Source of the DNA: Frigoribacterium sp. CFBP 13712
GTDB lineage: Bacteria; Actinomycetota; Actinomycetes; Actinomycetales; Microbacteriaceae
Reading direction: 5' to 3'
Assembly (NCBI RefSeq): GCF_014842255.1
Contig: NZ_JACYVH010000003.1
Coordinates: 267,223-331,222 of the forward strand
DNA: 64,000 nucleotides
Part shown: piece by piece, positions 29,756 through 40,641 of the stretch
Layout of the letters: each line of letters opens with the position of its first letter
How positions within the stretch are numbered: the first letter of the stretch is position 1
Notes under the pieces: model-generated
The model's database searches: none
What the model was told of the DNA's origin: nothing
Seen by the model: only the letters and a program-made list of their open reading frames with translations
Position numbers and translations under genes: made by a program

Positions 29756-29821
29756 CTTCGAGACACGCCGTCCGAATCAGGCCGACGGCGCGCTCGCCCC
29801 CCGAGACTCGAGGATCACCGC

Positions 29822-31141
29822 ATGAACGACAGCCCGACGACGAGCGCCTTCGGCCGCATCGACACAGCCGGTGACGACCAGCGTGCGACCGGCAAGATCG
29901 CTCGCTCCATGCTCAACACCGTGCCGATCATGCTGGTCGGCTCCATGGCACTGGGCCTCGGTCTCACAGGACCGATCTCGTCGCTCGACGACTCGGGCGA
30001 CAAGGTGAAGAAGCCCCAGGCCGCTCCCAAGCCGGTGCTCCCCGCCATCGAGACGGCCGGGGCGACCGTCGTGGAGGAGGCCGTGGTCGAGCTCGCGTCG
30101 ACCCGCGCCTCGGTCATCGCCCCCTCCTCGTACACGGTGAAGAAGGGCGACACGGTCGCGACGATCGCCGGGTCGTTCGGACTCAGCACCGCTTCCGTCC
30201 TGGCCCTCAACGGCCTCAGCTGGAAGTCGACGATCTTCCCCGGGCAGAAGCTGAGCCTGACGACCGCGGGGTCCGGTGCTCAGCCGACCCGCGCCTCCTC
30301 GGGAGCCGCCCGCAGCTACACGATCAAGCGGGGCGACACGCTCAGCTCGATCGCCGGGGCACACGGCGTCGGCACCTCGGCTCTCCTCGCGGCCAACGGC
30401 CTCGGCTGGTCGAGCATCATCTACCCCGGTCAGAAGCTCACCGTCCCGGGCGGCTCGACGCCGAGCACCGCCGCACCGCAGAAGACCGCGACACCTGCGC
30501 CGTCCACGTCGTCGGCGACCGGGTCGAAGTACACGATCAAGTCGGGCGACACGATCGGTCGCATCGCGTCGGCGACGGGCACGAGCGTCTCGGCGCTGCT
30601 GTCGGCGAACGGCCTGCGCATCACCAGCACCATCTACGCGGGCAAGACCCTCACGATCCCCGGTCGCGGCGCGACCTCGGCCCCCACCACCACGCCCGCC
30701 GCCACATCCGCCACTCCGAGGCCCGCCGGCACGTCCCTGAGCGCCGAGCAGGAGCGCAACGCCCGGGCGATCATCTCCGTCGGTCGTCAGATCGGCGCGA
30801 ACGACCGCGCCATCGTGATCGCCCTCGCCGCCGCCGCACAGGAGTCGAGCCTCCGCAACATCGACCACGGCGACCGCGACTCGGTCGGGCTCTTCCAGCA
30901 GCGTCCGAGCACCGGGTGGGGCACCCGGGCGCAGCTGCTCGACCCGACGCACGCCACGAAGCTGTTCTTCGGCGGCGCGACCAACCCCAACAAGGGCTTC
31001 ACCCGGGGCCTGCTCGACATCAAGGGATGGTCGTCCATGTCGCTGACGAGCGCGGCGCAGGCCGTCCAGATCTCGGGTCACCCGACCGCGTACGCCAAGT
31101 GGGAGTCGTCGGCCGCCTCCTGGCTGGCCGCTCTGGGCTAG
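29822..31141 (+). CDS. LysM-domain protein with lysozyme-like C-terminal domain
   Basis: This 439-residue exported wall-binding protein has an N-terminal region of about 30 residues before a membrane or signal helix (about 32-52). Three LysM domains follow at about 103-147, 165-209 and 236-281, separated by Ser/Thr/Ala-Pro linkers. The C-terminal 130 residues contain LAAAAQESSLRNIDHGDRDSVGLFQQRP, resembling the catalytic Glu (Glu341) region of transglycosylase/lysozyme folds. It probably cuts or probes peptidoglycan. It precedes pknL by 86 nt. GAGGA lies about 8 nt before the ATG. Confidence 0.85.
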   Translation: MNDSPTTSAFGRIDTAGDDQRATGKIARSMLNTVPIMLVGSMALGLGLTGPISSLDDSGDKVKKPQAAPKPVLPAIETAGATVVEEAVVELASTRASVIAPSSYTVKKGDTVATIAGSFGLSTASVLALNGLSWKSTIFPGQKLSLTTAGSGAQPTRASSGAARSYTIKRGDTLSSIAGAHGVGTSALLAANGLGWSSIIYPGQKLTVPGGSTPSTAAPQKTATPAPSTSSATGSKYTIKSGDTIGRIASATGTSVSALLSANGLRITSTIYAGKTLTIPGRGATSAPTTTPAATSATPRPAGTSLSAEQERNARAIISVGRQIGANDRAIVIALAAAAQESSLRNIDHGDRDSVGLFQQRPSTGWGTRAQLLDPTHATKLFFGGATNPNKGFTRGLLDIKGWSSMSLTSAAQAVQISGHPTAYAKWESSAASWLAALG

Positions 31142-31214
31142 GCCGCACGATCTCCCCGCCGGGCGACTTCGGCTCCGGCCGGTGATTCGGAGCGACCGGC
31201 GGCCCGTAGCACCG

Positions 31215-31220
31215 TAAAAT
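31215..31220 (+). promoter_or_regulatory. -10 box for leaderless pknL mRNA
   Basis: TAAAAT lies 7 nt before the GTG at 31228, which lacks a ribosome site. It suggests a separate leaderless transcript for the kinase in addition to any read-through from the LysM gene. Confidence 0.65.
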
Positions 31221-31227
31221 CGGCGCC

Positions 31228-33201
<1,974 letters not shown>

Positions 33202-33241
33202 GACTCCTCGGCGGCGCGACCCGCGCCTCCTGAACCGACGA

Positions 33242-33272
33242 CGGGCCCCTGCCGGGAATCGACAGGGGCCCG
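33242..33272. terminator. Hairpin between pknL and DAHP synthase
   Basis: A perfect 10-bp stem (CGGGCCCCTG with CAGGGGCCCG) and an 11-nt loop lie between the two convergent stops. No T-run is present. Confidence 0.7.
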
Positions 33273-33292
33273 AGGCGACGAGGAGGTGCGGG

Positions 33293-34663
33293 TCAGTTCG
33301 CCGCGAGCTCCTCCGCCACGAGGAACGCCAGCTCGAGCGACTGCATGTGGTTGAGGCGCGGGTCGCAGAGCGACTCGTACCGCGTCGCCAAGGTGGCCTC
33401 GTCGATGTGCTCGGAGCCGCCGAGGCACTCCGTCACGTCGTCGCCGGTCAGCTCGATGTGGATGCCGCCCGGGTGCGTGCCCGCGGCGCGGTGCGCCTCG
33501 AAGAAGCCCTTGACCTCGTCCATGATCTCGTCGAAGCGACGGGTCTTGTAGCCCGTCGGCGTGGTCAGACCGTTGCCGTGCATCGGGTCGCTGACCCAGA
33601 GCGGAGTCGCATCGGCCCGCGTGATCGCCTCGAGCAGCGGCGGCAGGGCGTCGCGGATCTTCTTCGCCCCCATGCGGGTGATGAAGGTCAGACGACCGGG
33701 CTCGCGCTCGGGATCGAGCTTGTCGATCAGGCGCATCATGTCGTCGGGGGTCGTGCTCGGCCCGAGCTTGACCCCGATCGGGTTGCGGACGCGCGACAGG
33801 AAGTCGACGTGGGCGCCGTCGAGGTCGCGGGTGCGCTCGCCGATCCAGACGAAGTGCGACGACAGGAGGTACGGGTCGCCCGTGCGGGAGTCGATCCGTG
33901 TCATGGGGCGCTCGTAGTCCATCAGCAGCCCCTCGTGGCTGGTGTAGAACTCGACGCGCTTGAGCTCGTCGAAGTCGGCCCCGGCGGCCTCCATGAACCG
34001 GATGGCCTTGTCGATCTCCTTCGCCAGGTGCTCGTACGCGGCGTTCGCGGGATTGGCCGCGAAGCCCCGGTTCCAGCTGTGGACCTGACGGAGATCGGCG
34101 AAGCCGCCCTGGGTGAAGGCTCGGATGAGGTTTATCGTCGATGCCGAGGTGTGGTACCCCTTGACCAGTCGAGCCGGATCGGCCCGACGCGACTCGGGGG
34201 TGAAGTCGTAGCCGTTGACGATGTCGCCGCGGTAGGCCGGGAGGGTCACGCCGTCGCGCGTCTCGTCGTCGCTGGAGCGGGGCTTCGCGAACTGACCGGC
34301 CATCCGGCCCATCTTGATGACAGGCATCGAGGCGCCGTAGGTGAGGACGACCGCCATCTGGAGGATGGTCTTCACCCGGTCGCGGATCTGGTCGGCGGTG
34401 GCCCCGGCGAACGTCTCGGCGCAGTCGCCCCCCTGGAGGAGGAACGCCTCGCCGCGGGCCGCCGAAGCGAGCCTGGACCGGAGGGTGTCGACCTCGCCCG
34501 CGAAGACGAGCGGCGGCAGGGTGGCGATCTCGGCGGAGGCCGCCTCGACCGCCGCGGCGTCGGGCCACGACGGCTGCTGCTTGATGGGAAGGGTGCGCCA
34601 ATAGTCGAGACCCTCGACGACGTCGGTGTCGGACGTGGCGAACGGTTCTCTGGGCTGGGTCAC
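33293..34663 (-). CDS. aroG: 3-deoxy-7-phosphoheptulonate synthase, class II
   Basis: This 456-residue enzyme condenses phosphoenolpyruvate and erythrose 4-phosphate, the first step of aromatic amino acid synthesis. Class II signatures are LLQGGDCAETF, GRMAGQFAKPRS, SHEGLLMDYE, WIGERTRDLDGAHV, GVKLGPSTTP, VSDPMHGNG and HIELTGDDVTECLGG. The length is typical. GTG 34663 has AAGGA about 6 nt upstream. Position beside pknL matches the mycobacterial order. Confidence 0.97.
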   Translation of the reverse strand: MTQPREPFATSDTDVVEGLDYWRTLPIKQQPSWPDAAAVEAASAEIATLPPLVFAGEVDTLRSRLASAARGEAFLLQGGDCAETFAGATADQIRDRVKTILQMAVVLTYGASMPVIKMGRMAGQFAKPRSSDDETRDGVTLPAYRGDIVNGYDFTPESRRADPARLVKGYHTSASTINLIRAFTQGGFADLRQVHSWNRGFAANPANAAYEHLAKEIDKAIRFMEAAGADFDELKRVEFYTSHEGLLMDYERPMTRIDSRTGDPYLLSSHFVWIGERTRDLDGAHVDFLSRVRNPIGVKLGPSTTPDDMMRLIDKLDPEREPGRLTFITRMGAKKIRDALPPLLEAITRADATPLWVSDPMHGNGLTTPTGYKTRRFDEIMDEVKGFFEAHRAAGTHPGGIHIELTGDDVTECLGGSEHIDEATLATRYESLCDPRLNHMQSLELAFLVAEELAAN

Positions 34664-34718
34664 GGTCTTCCTTGCGAGCGTAAGCGGGCTCGGGGTCGAA
34701 CGACCCCGACGAGCGAGC

Positions 34719-35408
34719 CTACCGCGAAGACCCCGAGCGCTTCTCTTTGACGCTGGAGGCGTACACGTCGGCGTACTCCTGACCGCTCAGGGCGTTGAGC
34801 TCGTACATGATCTCGTCGGTGATGGAGCGGAGGATGAACCGGTCGCCCTCCATGCCCTCGAAGCGGCTGAAGTCCAGGGGCTCGCCGAATACCACGCCGA
34901 CCCGACGGATCTTGGGGATCTTCGTACCCGTCTTCATGACCTTCTCGGTGTCGATCATCGCCACGGGGATGACGGGCACGTGGCCCTCGAGGATCATCCG
35001 GGCCACACCGGTGCGACCGCGGTAGAGGCGACCGTCGGGGCTGCGCGTGCCCTCGGGGTAGATGCCGAGCTGCTCGCCGCGGCTCAGCACCGAGAGACCG
35101 GTGGCCAACGACGCCTCCGACGCCTTGCCGCCCGAACGGTCGATGGACAGCTGACCCGTCGCCGTGAAGAACAGCCGCATGGCCCAGCCCTTGACGCCCT
35201 TGCCGGTGAAGTAGTCGCTCTTGGCGAGGAACGAGATGCGTCGGTCGAGGGCGATGGGCAGGAAGATCGAGTCGACGAACGAGAGGTGGTTGCTGGCGAA
35301 GATCACCGCGCCCGTCTCGGGCACGTGCTCGGCACCCCGGACCCAGGGCCGGAACACCGAGAGCACCAGGGGTGTCGCGATGAGTGTCTTCAGGAACCAG
35401 TAGAGCAT
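34719..35408 (-). CDS. 1-acyl-sn-glycerol-3-phosphate acyltransferase
   Basis: This 229-residue PlsC-family enzyme acylates lysophosphatidate in phospholipid synthesis. The acyltransferase motifs are SNHLSFVDS (H-x4-D, about residues 40-48), FFTATGQLSIDR, YPEGTRSPDGRLYRGRTGVA and VPVIPVAM. An N-terminal hydrophobic stretch attaches it to the inner membrane. It lies between DAHP synthase and glucokinase, on the same strand. It resembles Rv2182c in position. Confidence 0.93.
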   Translation of the reverse strand: MLYWFLKTLIATPLVLSVFRPWVRGAEHVPETGAVIFASNHLSFVDSIFLPIALDRRISFLAKSDYFTGKGVKGWAMRLFFTATGQLSIDRSGGKASEASLATGLSVLSRGEQLGIYPEGTRSPDGRLYRGRTGVARMILEGHVPVIPVAMIDTEKVMKTGTKIPKIRRVGVVFGEPLDFSRFEGMEGDRFILRSITDEIMYELNALSGQEYADVYASSVKEKRSGSSR

Positions 35409-35472
35409 CGATGCATCTCTCGTCGGACGATGGTGCGGTGGGCGGTTCCGATCGCGGAGCGACCGGTTCGGA

Positions 35473-36423
35473 TCAGAGCCCGGTGGCGTGCAGCCGGGCG
35501 AGGTCGGCGGCGCCGACGACGCCGGCGTCGTTGACGAGCTCGGCGATGACGAAGTCGGGCTCGGGGTGATAGCCCCGCGCCGGGAGGTGCGCGAGGTACG
35601 CCTCGCGGACGGGAGCGAGCAGCAGCTCCCCCGACTGGGCGACGCCGCCGCCGAAGACGAAGACCTGGGGATCGAGGACGACGGACAGGGAGGCGGCGGC
35701 CTGACCCAGCCAGCCGCCCAGCTCGCGGAGCGCCTCGACCGCCCCCCGATCGCCCTCCTTGAGGAGCTCGCCGACGTCGTGACCGGTCAGCTCGCCCCGG
35801 GACTCGCGGACCGCTGCCAGAGCGGCGCCGGCACCGGGGCGGTCGGCGACCTCGCCGGCCATGCGGAGGAGCGCCCGGCCCGAGCCGTACTGCTCGATGC
35901 ACCCGCGGGCACCGCAGCCGCACGGGAGACCGTCGGGGACCACGCGCAGGTGACCGAGCTCGCCGCCCGTGCCGAAGCCACCGCGCAGGAGGCGGTCTTG
36001 AGCGACGATCGCCCCGCCGACGCCCGTGCCGATGGTGAGCATGGTCATGTCGCTCGCGAGTCGCCCTGCGCCGAATCGGAACTCGGCCCAGCCTGCGGCG
36101 TTCGCGTCGTTGTCGATCGTGATGTGCAGGTCGAGGCGCTCGGACAGCAGCGCCCGGAGGGGCTCGTTCCGCCACGCGATGTTCGGCGTGTAGTAGACGG
36201 TCGACTGGGCCGCGTCGATGAATCCGGGGGCGGCCACGCCCGCGGCGACGACGTCGCCGTGCTCGGACTGCAGCGACGTGATCATCTCGACGACGGCGTC
36301 GACGATGGCCTTCGAGTCGCCCGCCGGCGTCGGCACCCGCCTCTCGGCGACGATCTCGCCCAGCTCGGTGACGACGCCACCCGCGATCTTCGTTCCACCG
36401 ATGTCGATTCCGATTGCCTGCAC
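35473..36423 (-). CDS. glk: ROK-family glucokinase
   Basis: This 316-residue ROK kinase phosphorylates glucose, probably with ATP. The phosphate loop is IGIDIGGTKIAGG (about 4-16). DNDANAAGWAEF holds the catalytic Asp. GELGHLRVVPDGLPCGCGARGCIEQY carries the zinc-binding His and CxCGxxGC motif. The GTG at 36423 is chosen because the family N terminus begins there; a TAGACT -10 box 8 nt upstream suggests a leaderless message. It is divergent from the acyl-CoA ligase gene. Confidence 0.94.
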   Translation of the reverse strand: MQAIGIDIGGTKIAGGVVTELGEIVAERRVPTPAGDSKAIVDAVVEMITSLQSEHGDVVAAGVAAPGFIDAAQSTVYYTPNIAWRNEPLRALLSERLDLHITIDNDANAAGWAEFRFGAGRLASDMTMLTIGTGVGGAIVAQDRLLRGGFGTGGELGHLRVVPDGLPCGCGARGCIEQYGSGRALLRMAGEVADRPGAGAALAAVRESRGELTGHDVGELLKEGDRGAVEALRELGGWLGQAAASLSVVLDPQVFVFGGGVAQSGELLLAPVREAYLAHLPARGYHPEPDFVIAELVNDAGVVGAADLARLHATGL

Positions 36424-36431
36424 GAGGATCG

Positions 36432-36437
36432 AGTCTA
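36432..36437 (-). promoter_or_regulatory. -10 box for leaderless glucokinase mRNA
   Basis: TAGACT on the minus strand ends 8 nt before the GTG start at 36423, with no ribosome site between. Confidence 0.55.
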
Positions 36438-36525
36438 TCCCCGGCCCCCGCTCGGCCAGGCATCCCGCTCCGACGGGCTCCCCGCTAGGGTGTGGGGACC
36501 ATCGTTCGGTACCGAAGGAGCTGCC

Positions 36526-38364
36526 GTGAACGAACACACCGTCCCCCTCGCCCTGGAGCCCGACGTGAACGCCAACGCGACCGACCTCTTGATCGATCGC
36601 GCCGAGGCCACGCCCGACGCAGCACTGTTCGCCGTCCCCGACGGCGTCGGAGGCTGGTCGGACGTCACGGCCGCGGAGTTCCTCGCCCAGGTCCGCGCCC
36701 TCGCCAAGGGTCTGATCGCCTCGGGCATCCGCCCCGGCGACGCCGTCGGGCTCATGTGCCGGACCCGCTACGAGTGGACTCTCGTCGACTTCGCCACCTG
36801 GTTCGCCGGAGCCCTGCTCGTACCGGTGTACGAGACCTCGTCGCCTGCCCAGGTGCATTGGAACCTCAGCGACTCGGGGGCCGTCGCGCTCATCCTCGAG
36901 ACGGCCGACCACTTCGCCCGTTTCGACGAGGTCCACCCCGAGCTGCCCGAGGTCGCCCACGTCTGGCAGATCGATCTCGGAGATCTCGACAAGCTCGCGG
37001 CCGCAGGAGTCGACGTCGCCGACGACGAGCTCGAGCGCCGCCGGTCCGCCGCCGGGCCGAGCGATCTCGCGACCATCATCTACACCTCCGGCACCACCGG
37101 GCGGCCGCGGGGCTGCATGCTCACCCACGCGAACTTCGTCGAGACGAGCCGCAACGCCGCGCACGCCATGTCCGACGTCGTCGCACCGGGGTCGTCGACG
37201 CTCCTCTTCATCACCACCGCGCACGTCTTCGCGCGCTTCATCGCCGTGATGTCCGTCCATGCGGGCGTCCGGGTCGGTCACCAGGCCGACACGAAGCAGC
37301 TGCTGCCGTCTCTCGCGTCGTTCAAGCCGTCGTTCCTGCTGGCGGTCCCCCGCGTGTTCGAGAAGGTCTACAACTCCGCCGAGCAGAAGGCCGAGGCCGG
37401 CGGCAAGGGCGCCATCTTCCGTCGTGCCGTCGCGGTCGCCATCGCCCACAGCAAGGCGCTCGACGAGGGCGCCGTGCCCCTGGGGCTGAAGCTGCGCTTC
37501 GCCCTGTTCGACCGACTCGTCTACAGCAAGCTGAAGAAGGCCATGGGCGGGAACATCAGGTACGCCGTGTCGGGCTCCGCGCCGCTCGGCACGAGGCTCG
37601 GACACTTCTTCCGCAGTCTCGACATCCGGATCCTCGAGGGGTACGGACTCACCGAGACCACCGCGCCGGCATCGGTCAATCTCGTCTCGAAGTTCAAGAT
37701 CGGCACGGTCGGCCCCGCGCTGCCCGGCGTCTCGATCCGCACGGACGACGACGGTGAGATCTCCGTGAAGGGCGAGAACGTCTTCGCCGGCTACTGGAAC
37801 GACCCCGAAGGCACTGCCGAGGTCCTGTCGGACGGCTGGTTCCGCACCGGGGACCTCGGCTCCCTCGACGCCGACGGCTATCTCACGATCACCGGCCGCA
37901 AGAAGGAGATCATCGTGACGGCGGGCGGCAAGAACGTCGCACCGGCCGTGCTCGAGGACCCTATTCGCGCCAACCCCCTCGTCGCTCAGGTCGTCGTGGT
38001 CGGAGATCAGAAGCCGTTCATCTCGGCGCTGGTGACGCTCGACACCGAGATGCTGCCCGTGTGGTTGAACAACGCCGGTGAGGCCGCCGACATGCCGCTC
38101 GCGGAGGCGGCGGAGCATCCCGCCGTGATCGCGGAGATCCAACGGGCCGTCGACGAGGCGAACACCGCGGTCTCCCGCGCCGAATCGATCCGCAAGTTCA
38201 TCGTGCTCCCCACCGAGTTCACGGAGCAGAGCGGCCACCTGACGCCCAAGATGAGCATCAAACGCGCCGTCATCGTCAAGGACTTCGCGCCGCAGATCGC
38301 GGACCTCTACACGGTGTACCCCAGCACCGACTCGGTGCGGACGGTCACCGAGCCGAAGCGCTGA
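36526..38364 (+). CDS. Long-chain acyl-CoA synthetase (AMP-binding)
   Basis: This 612-residue FadD15-type ligase activates long-chain fatty acids to acyl-CoA via acyl-AMP. The P-loop is IIYTSGTTGRPRGCMLTH (about residues 184-201). YGLTETTAPA, GWFRTGDLG and GRKKEIIVTAGGKNVAP are core motifs. The GTG start at 36526 has AAGGAG 6 nt upstream. Its place after the acyltransferase and glucokinase genes agrees with Rv2187 (fadD15) in mycobacteria. A long antisense frame across it is a shadow. Confidence 0.95.
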   Translation: MNEHTVPLALEPDVNANATDLLIDRAEATPDAALFAVPDGVGGWSDVTAAEFLAQVRALAKGLIASGIRPGDAVGLMCRTRYEWTLVDFATWFAGALLVPVYETSSPAQVHWNLSDSGAVALILETADHFARFDEVHPELPEVAHVWQIDLGDLDKLAAAGVDVADDELERRRSAAGPSDLATIIYTSGTTGRPRGCMLTHANFVETSRNAAHAMSDVVAPGSSTLLFITTAHVFARFIAVMSVHAGVRVGHQADTKQLLPSLASFKPSFLLAVPRVFEKVYNSAEQKAEAGGKGAIFRRAVAVAIAHSKALDEGAVPLGLKLRFALFDRLVYSKLKKAMGGNIRYAVSGSAPLGTRLGHFFRSLDIRILEGYGLTETTAPASVNLVSKFKIGTVGPALPGVSIRTDDDGEISVKGENVFAGYWNDPEGTAEVLSDGWFRTGDLGSLDADGYLTITGRKKEIIVTAGGKNVAPAVLEDPIRANPLVAQVVVVGDQKPFISALVTLDTEMLPVWLNNAGEAADMPLAEAAEHPAVIAEIQRAVDEANTAVSRAESIRKFIVLPTEFTEQSGHLTPKMSIKRAVIVKDFAPQIADLYTVYPSTDSVRTVTEPKR

Positions 38365-38371
38365 GTCGTGC

Positions 38372-38399
38372 GCCCGGCCGGCCCATCGGTCGGCCGGGC
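38372..38399. terminator. Hairpin between acyl-CoA ligase and deformylase
   Basis: A perfect 9-bp stem (GCCCGGCCG with CGGCCGGGC) and a 10-nt loop lie between convergent stop codons. Confidence 0.65.
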
Positions 38400-38412
38400 T
38401 CCTGATCGTCGG

Positions 38413-38910
38413 TCAGGCTCGCCACCAGTCGCTCATGCGGATCTCCCGCAGGGCCTCGCGTCGCGTGGCAGGCTCGAGCGTCATGACGTAGAGCGTGCCG
38501 TCGAGGTGATCCGTCTCGTGCTGCAGGGCCTGGGCCATCAAACCGGTGCCCTCGAGCACGACCGGCTCGCCGTCGAGGTCCACGCCCTCGACCCGGGCGT
38601 ACGACCAGCGCGGAGTCGGGAACCAGAACCCGGGCACCGAGAGGCACCCCTCGTCGACGAGCTCGCGCTCACCCGACGTCTCGACCAGCACGGGGTTCAG
38701 CACGTAGCCGACGTCGCCGTCGACGTTGTAGCTGAACGCCCGAAGATTGACACCGATCTGCGCCGCCGCCACACCGGCACGGCCCGGCTCGCGGACGGTG
38801 TCGAGCAGGTCGGCGACGAGCGACGCGAGCCGCGGGTCGCCGATCGTCACGGGATCGGAGGGCGACCGGAGGACCGGGTCGCCGAACAGGCGGATGGATC
38901 TCACGCTCAC
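38413..38910 (-). CDS. def: Peptide deformylase
   Basis: This 165-residue metalloenzyme removes the formyl group from nascent proteins. Motif 1 is GVAAAQIGV (a variant of GxGLAAxQ), motif 2 is EGCLSVPGF with the metal Cys, and motif 3 is QHETDHLDG with the metal histidines and catalytic Glu. I chose GTG 38910, with GGAGG 8 nt upstream, over the GTG two codons later. It is convergent with the acyl-CoA ligase and divergent from parA. Confidence 0.95.
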   Translation of the reverse strand: MSVRSIRLFGDPVLRSPSDPVTIGDPRLASLVADLLDTVREPGRAGVAAAQIGVNLRAFSYNVDGDVGYVLNPVLVETSGERELVDEGCLSVPGFWFPTPRWSYARVEGVDLDGEPVVLEGTGLMAQALQHETDHLDGTLYVMTLEPATRREALREIRMSDWWRA

Positions 38911-38990
38911 GGCGTGCACCTCCAAGGTGGGAGTGGCAGGGGAATCGAGGTCGCCGACGTGGCTTTTAGGTGCTTCAACAGTAGTGAAGG

Positions 38991-38996
38991 TATCGT
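38991..38996 (+). promoter_or_regulatory. -10 box for leaderless parA mRNA
   Basis: TATCGT lies 7 nt before the GTG at 39004, supporting that GTG as start over the in-frame GTG at 38995, which would fall inside the box. Confidence 0.6.
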
Positions 38997-39003
38997 GTGG
39001 CTC

Positions 39004-39816
39004 GTGCATGTACTCAGCGTCAGCTCTCTCAAGGGGGGCGTCGGCAAGACGACGGTGACGCTCGGACTCACGTCGGCCGCCTTCGCCAAAGGCCTCAGAA
39101 CCCTCGTCGTCGACCTCGATCCGCAGTCGGACGTCTCGACCGGTCTCGACATCACCGTGGCCGGCCACCTCAACGTGGCCGACGTCCTGGCCTCGCCGAA
39201 GGAGAAGACCGTCCGAGCGGCCATCGCGCCGAGCGGTTGGACGAAGGGCAGCCAGGGCAAGGTCGACGTCATGATCGGCAGCCCGTCCGCCATCAACTTC
39301 GACGGCCCGCACCCGTCGATCCGCGACATCTGGAAGCTCGAGGAGGCGCTGGCCAACGTCGAGGCCGATTACGACCTCGTCCTGATCGACTGCGCACCCT
39401 CGCTCAACGCGCTCACCCGCACGGCATGGGCGGCCTCCGACCGCGTCACGGTCGTGACCGAGCCCGGCCTCTTCAGCGTCGCCGCGGCCGACCGCGCGCT
39501 CCGTGCCATCGAGGAGATCCGTCGAGGTCTCTCGCCGCGCCTCCAGCCCCTCGGGATCATCGTGAACCGCGCCCGGGTGCAGTCGATCGAGCACCAGTTC
39601 CGCATCAAGGAGCTCCGCGACATGTTCGGCCCGCTCGTCCTCAGCCCGCAGCTGCCCGAGCGCACGTCATTGCAGCAGGCGCAGGGTGCGGCCAAGCCGC
39701 TGCACGTCTGGCCCGGCGAGAGCGCCCAGGAGATGGCGCGGAACTTCGATCAGCTGCTCGAGCGCATCATGCGGACGGCCAAGATCGGCGACTACGCCGA
39801 GCCCGCGACCCGCTGA
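39004..39816 (+). CDS. ParA family ATPase (orphan)
   Basis: This 270-residue protein is a deviant Walker ATPase. [21 protein letters not shown] near the N terminus is the KGGxGKT P-loop, [15 protein letters not shown] is the A' motif, and [17 protein letters not shown] is Walker B. No parB or parS lies nearby, so it is not the chromosomal parAB pair. Similar orphan ParA/MinD-like proteins position cargo or division components. It sits between def and the MerR/FHA group. The GTG at 39004 is favoured by the -10 spacing. Confidence 0.9.
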   Translation: MHVLSVSSLKGGVGKTTVTLGLTSAAFAKGLRTLVVDLDPQSDVSTGLDITVAGHLNVADVLASPKEKTVRAAIAPSGWTKGSQGKVDVMIGSPSAINFDGPHPSIRDIWKLEEALANVEADYDLVLIDCAPSLNALTRTAWAASDRVTVVTEPGLFSVAAADRALRAIEEIRRGLSPRLQPLGIIVNRARVQSIEHQFRIKELRDMFGPLVLSPQLPERTSLQQAQGAAKPLHVWPGESAQEMARNFDQLLERIMRTAKIGDYAEPATR

Positions 39817-39846
39817 TCGTCGCAGCCGGCGGCGCCCACCGCTGAC

Positions 39847-39886
39847 ACGAGAAGAGCCCCCACCGGCCGGTGGGGGCTCTTCTCGT
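39847..39886. terminator. 40-bp perfect palindrome terminator
   Basis: A self-complementary 40-bp sequence, with half-site ACGAGAAGAGCCCCCACCGG, lies between the convergent parA and merR genes. TCTTCTCGTC follows the GC core in both directions. It should act as a strong bidirectional terminator. Confidence 0.85.
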
Positions 39887-39935
39887 CATCTGTCCGGGTC
39901 CGTCGGTCTCGGACGACGCACGGGCGCCGGGTGGG

Positions 39936-40484
39936 TCAGCTGGCGCGGGAGTCGCGACGGGCCGCGAGCTCGTCGGACGGGTCGGCGGCCGGCGTGCTGT
40001 CGAGCTCGACCAGGCTGGTCTCGACCTCGCGCAGCACCTTGCCGACGGCGATGCCGAAGACGCCCTGGCCGCGGCTCACGAGGTCGATGACCTCGTCGTC
40101 GGAGGTGCACAGGTAGACGCTCGCACCGTCGGACATCAGCGTCGTCTGGGCCAGGTCGCTGACACCGGACTCACGGAGCTGGTTGACCGCGGTGCGGATC
40201 TGCTGGAGGGAGATGCCGGTGTCGAGCAGTCGCTTGACGAGCTTGAGGACGAGGATGTCGCGGAAGCCGTAGAGCCGCTGGGAGCCGGACCCCGCCGCGC
40301 TGCGGATGGTCGGCTCGACCAGCCCCGTACGGGCCCAGTAGTCGAGCTGGCGATAGCTGATGCCGGCGGCTCGGGCGGCGACGGTGCCCCGGTAGCCGCT
40401 GTCGGCGTCGAGGTCGGGCATCCCGTCGGTGAACAGCAGCCCCAGCTCGTAGCGGGACCCCTCGGGGGAACCTGACTCACTCAT
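39936..40484 (-). CDS. MerR family transcriptional regulator (Rv1830-like)
   Basis: This 182-residue regulator has a winged HTH at about residues 30-95 (GYRGTVAARAAGISYRQLDYW, then LYGFRDILVLKLVKRLLDTGISL). YWARTGLVEP is a typical MerR recognition stretch. The C-terminal half lacks metal-binding Cys, so it senses something other than metals. It neighbours a second MerR gene and the FHA gene, as Rv1830, Rv1828 and Rv1827 do. GGAAGG lies 7 nt before ATG 40484. Confidence 0.9.
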   Translation of the reverse strand: MSESGSPEGSRYELGLLFTDGMPDLDADSGYRGTVAARAAGISYRQLDYWARTGLVEPTIRSAAGSGSQRLYGFRDILVLKLVKRLLDTGISLQQIRTAVNQLRESGVSDLAQTTLMSDGASVYLCTSDDEVIDLVSRGQGVFGIAVGKVLREVETSLVELDSTPAADPSDELAARRDSRAS

Positions 40485-40524
40485 GCCGTTGCCTTCCGCT
40501 GCGTTCTGCCCAGACCCGGAACGT

Positions 40525-40539
40525 TCAACGTCGGGTTGA
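40525..40539. promoter_or_regulatory. Short inverted repeat between the two merR genes
   Basis: TCAAC-GTCGG-GTTGA forms a 5-bp perfect dyad about 41 nt upstream of the first merR gene. It is a plausible operator for one of the adjacent MerR proteins, but short enough to occur by chance. Confidence 0.3.
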
Positions 40540-40641
40540 TGGTTTGACCTGGACCCACGGTACCCACATGGGAACCTCGACCAGGCGACATTCGCGTGGA
40601 GACCTCGGCGTGTCGAGGATATTCGCCGCGCGGCCGCGCGT

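Noticed and set aside
35473-38238. A 921-residue leftward frame spanning glucokinase and the antisense of the acyl-CoA ligase
   Set aside because: Only the last 316 residues are ROK kinase. The rest is antisense to a clear ligase, and the real start is the GTG at 36423.
38995-38997. GTG at 38995 as parA start
   Set aside because: It lies within the likely -10 box; the GTG at 39004 has the correct leaderless spacing and begins the conserved [11 protein letters not shown] region.
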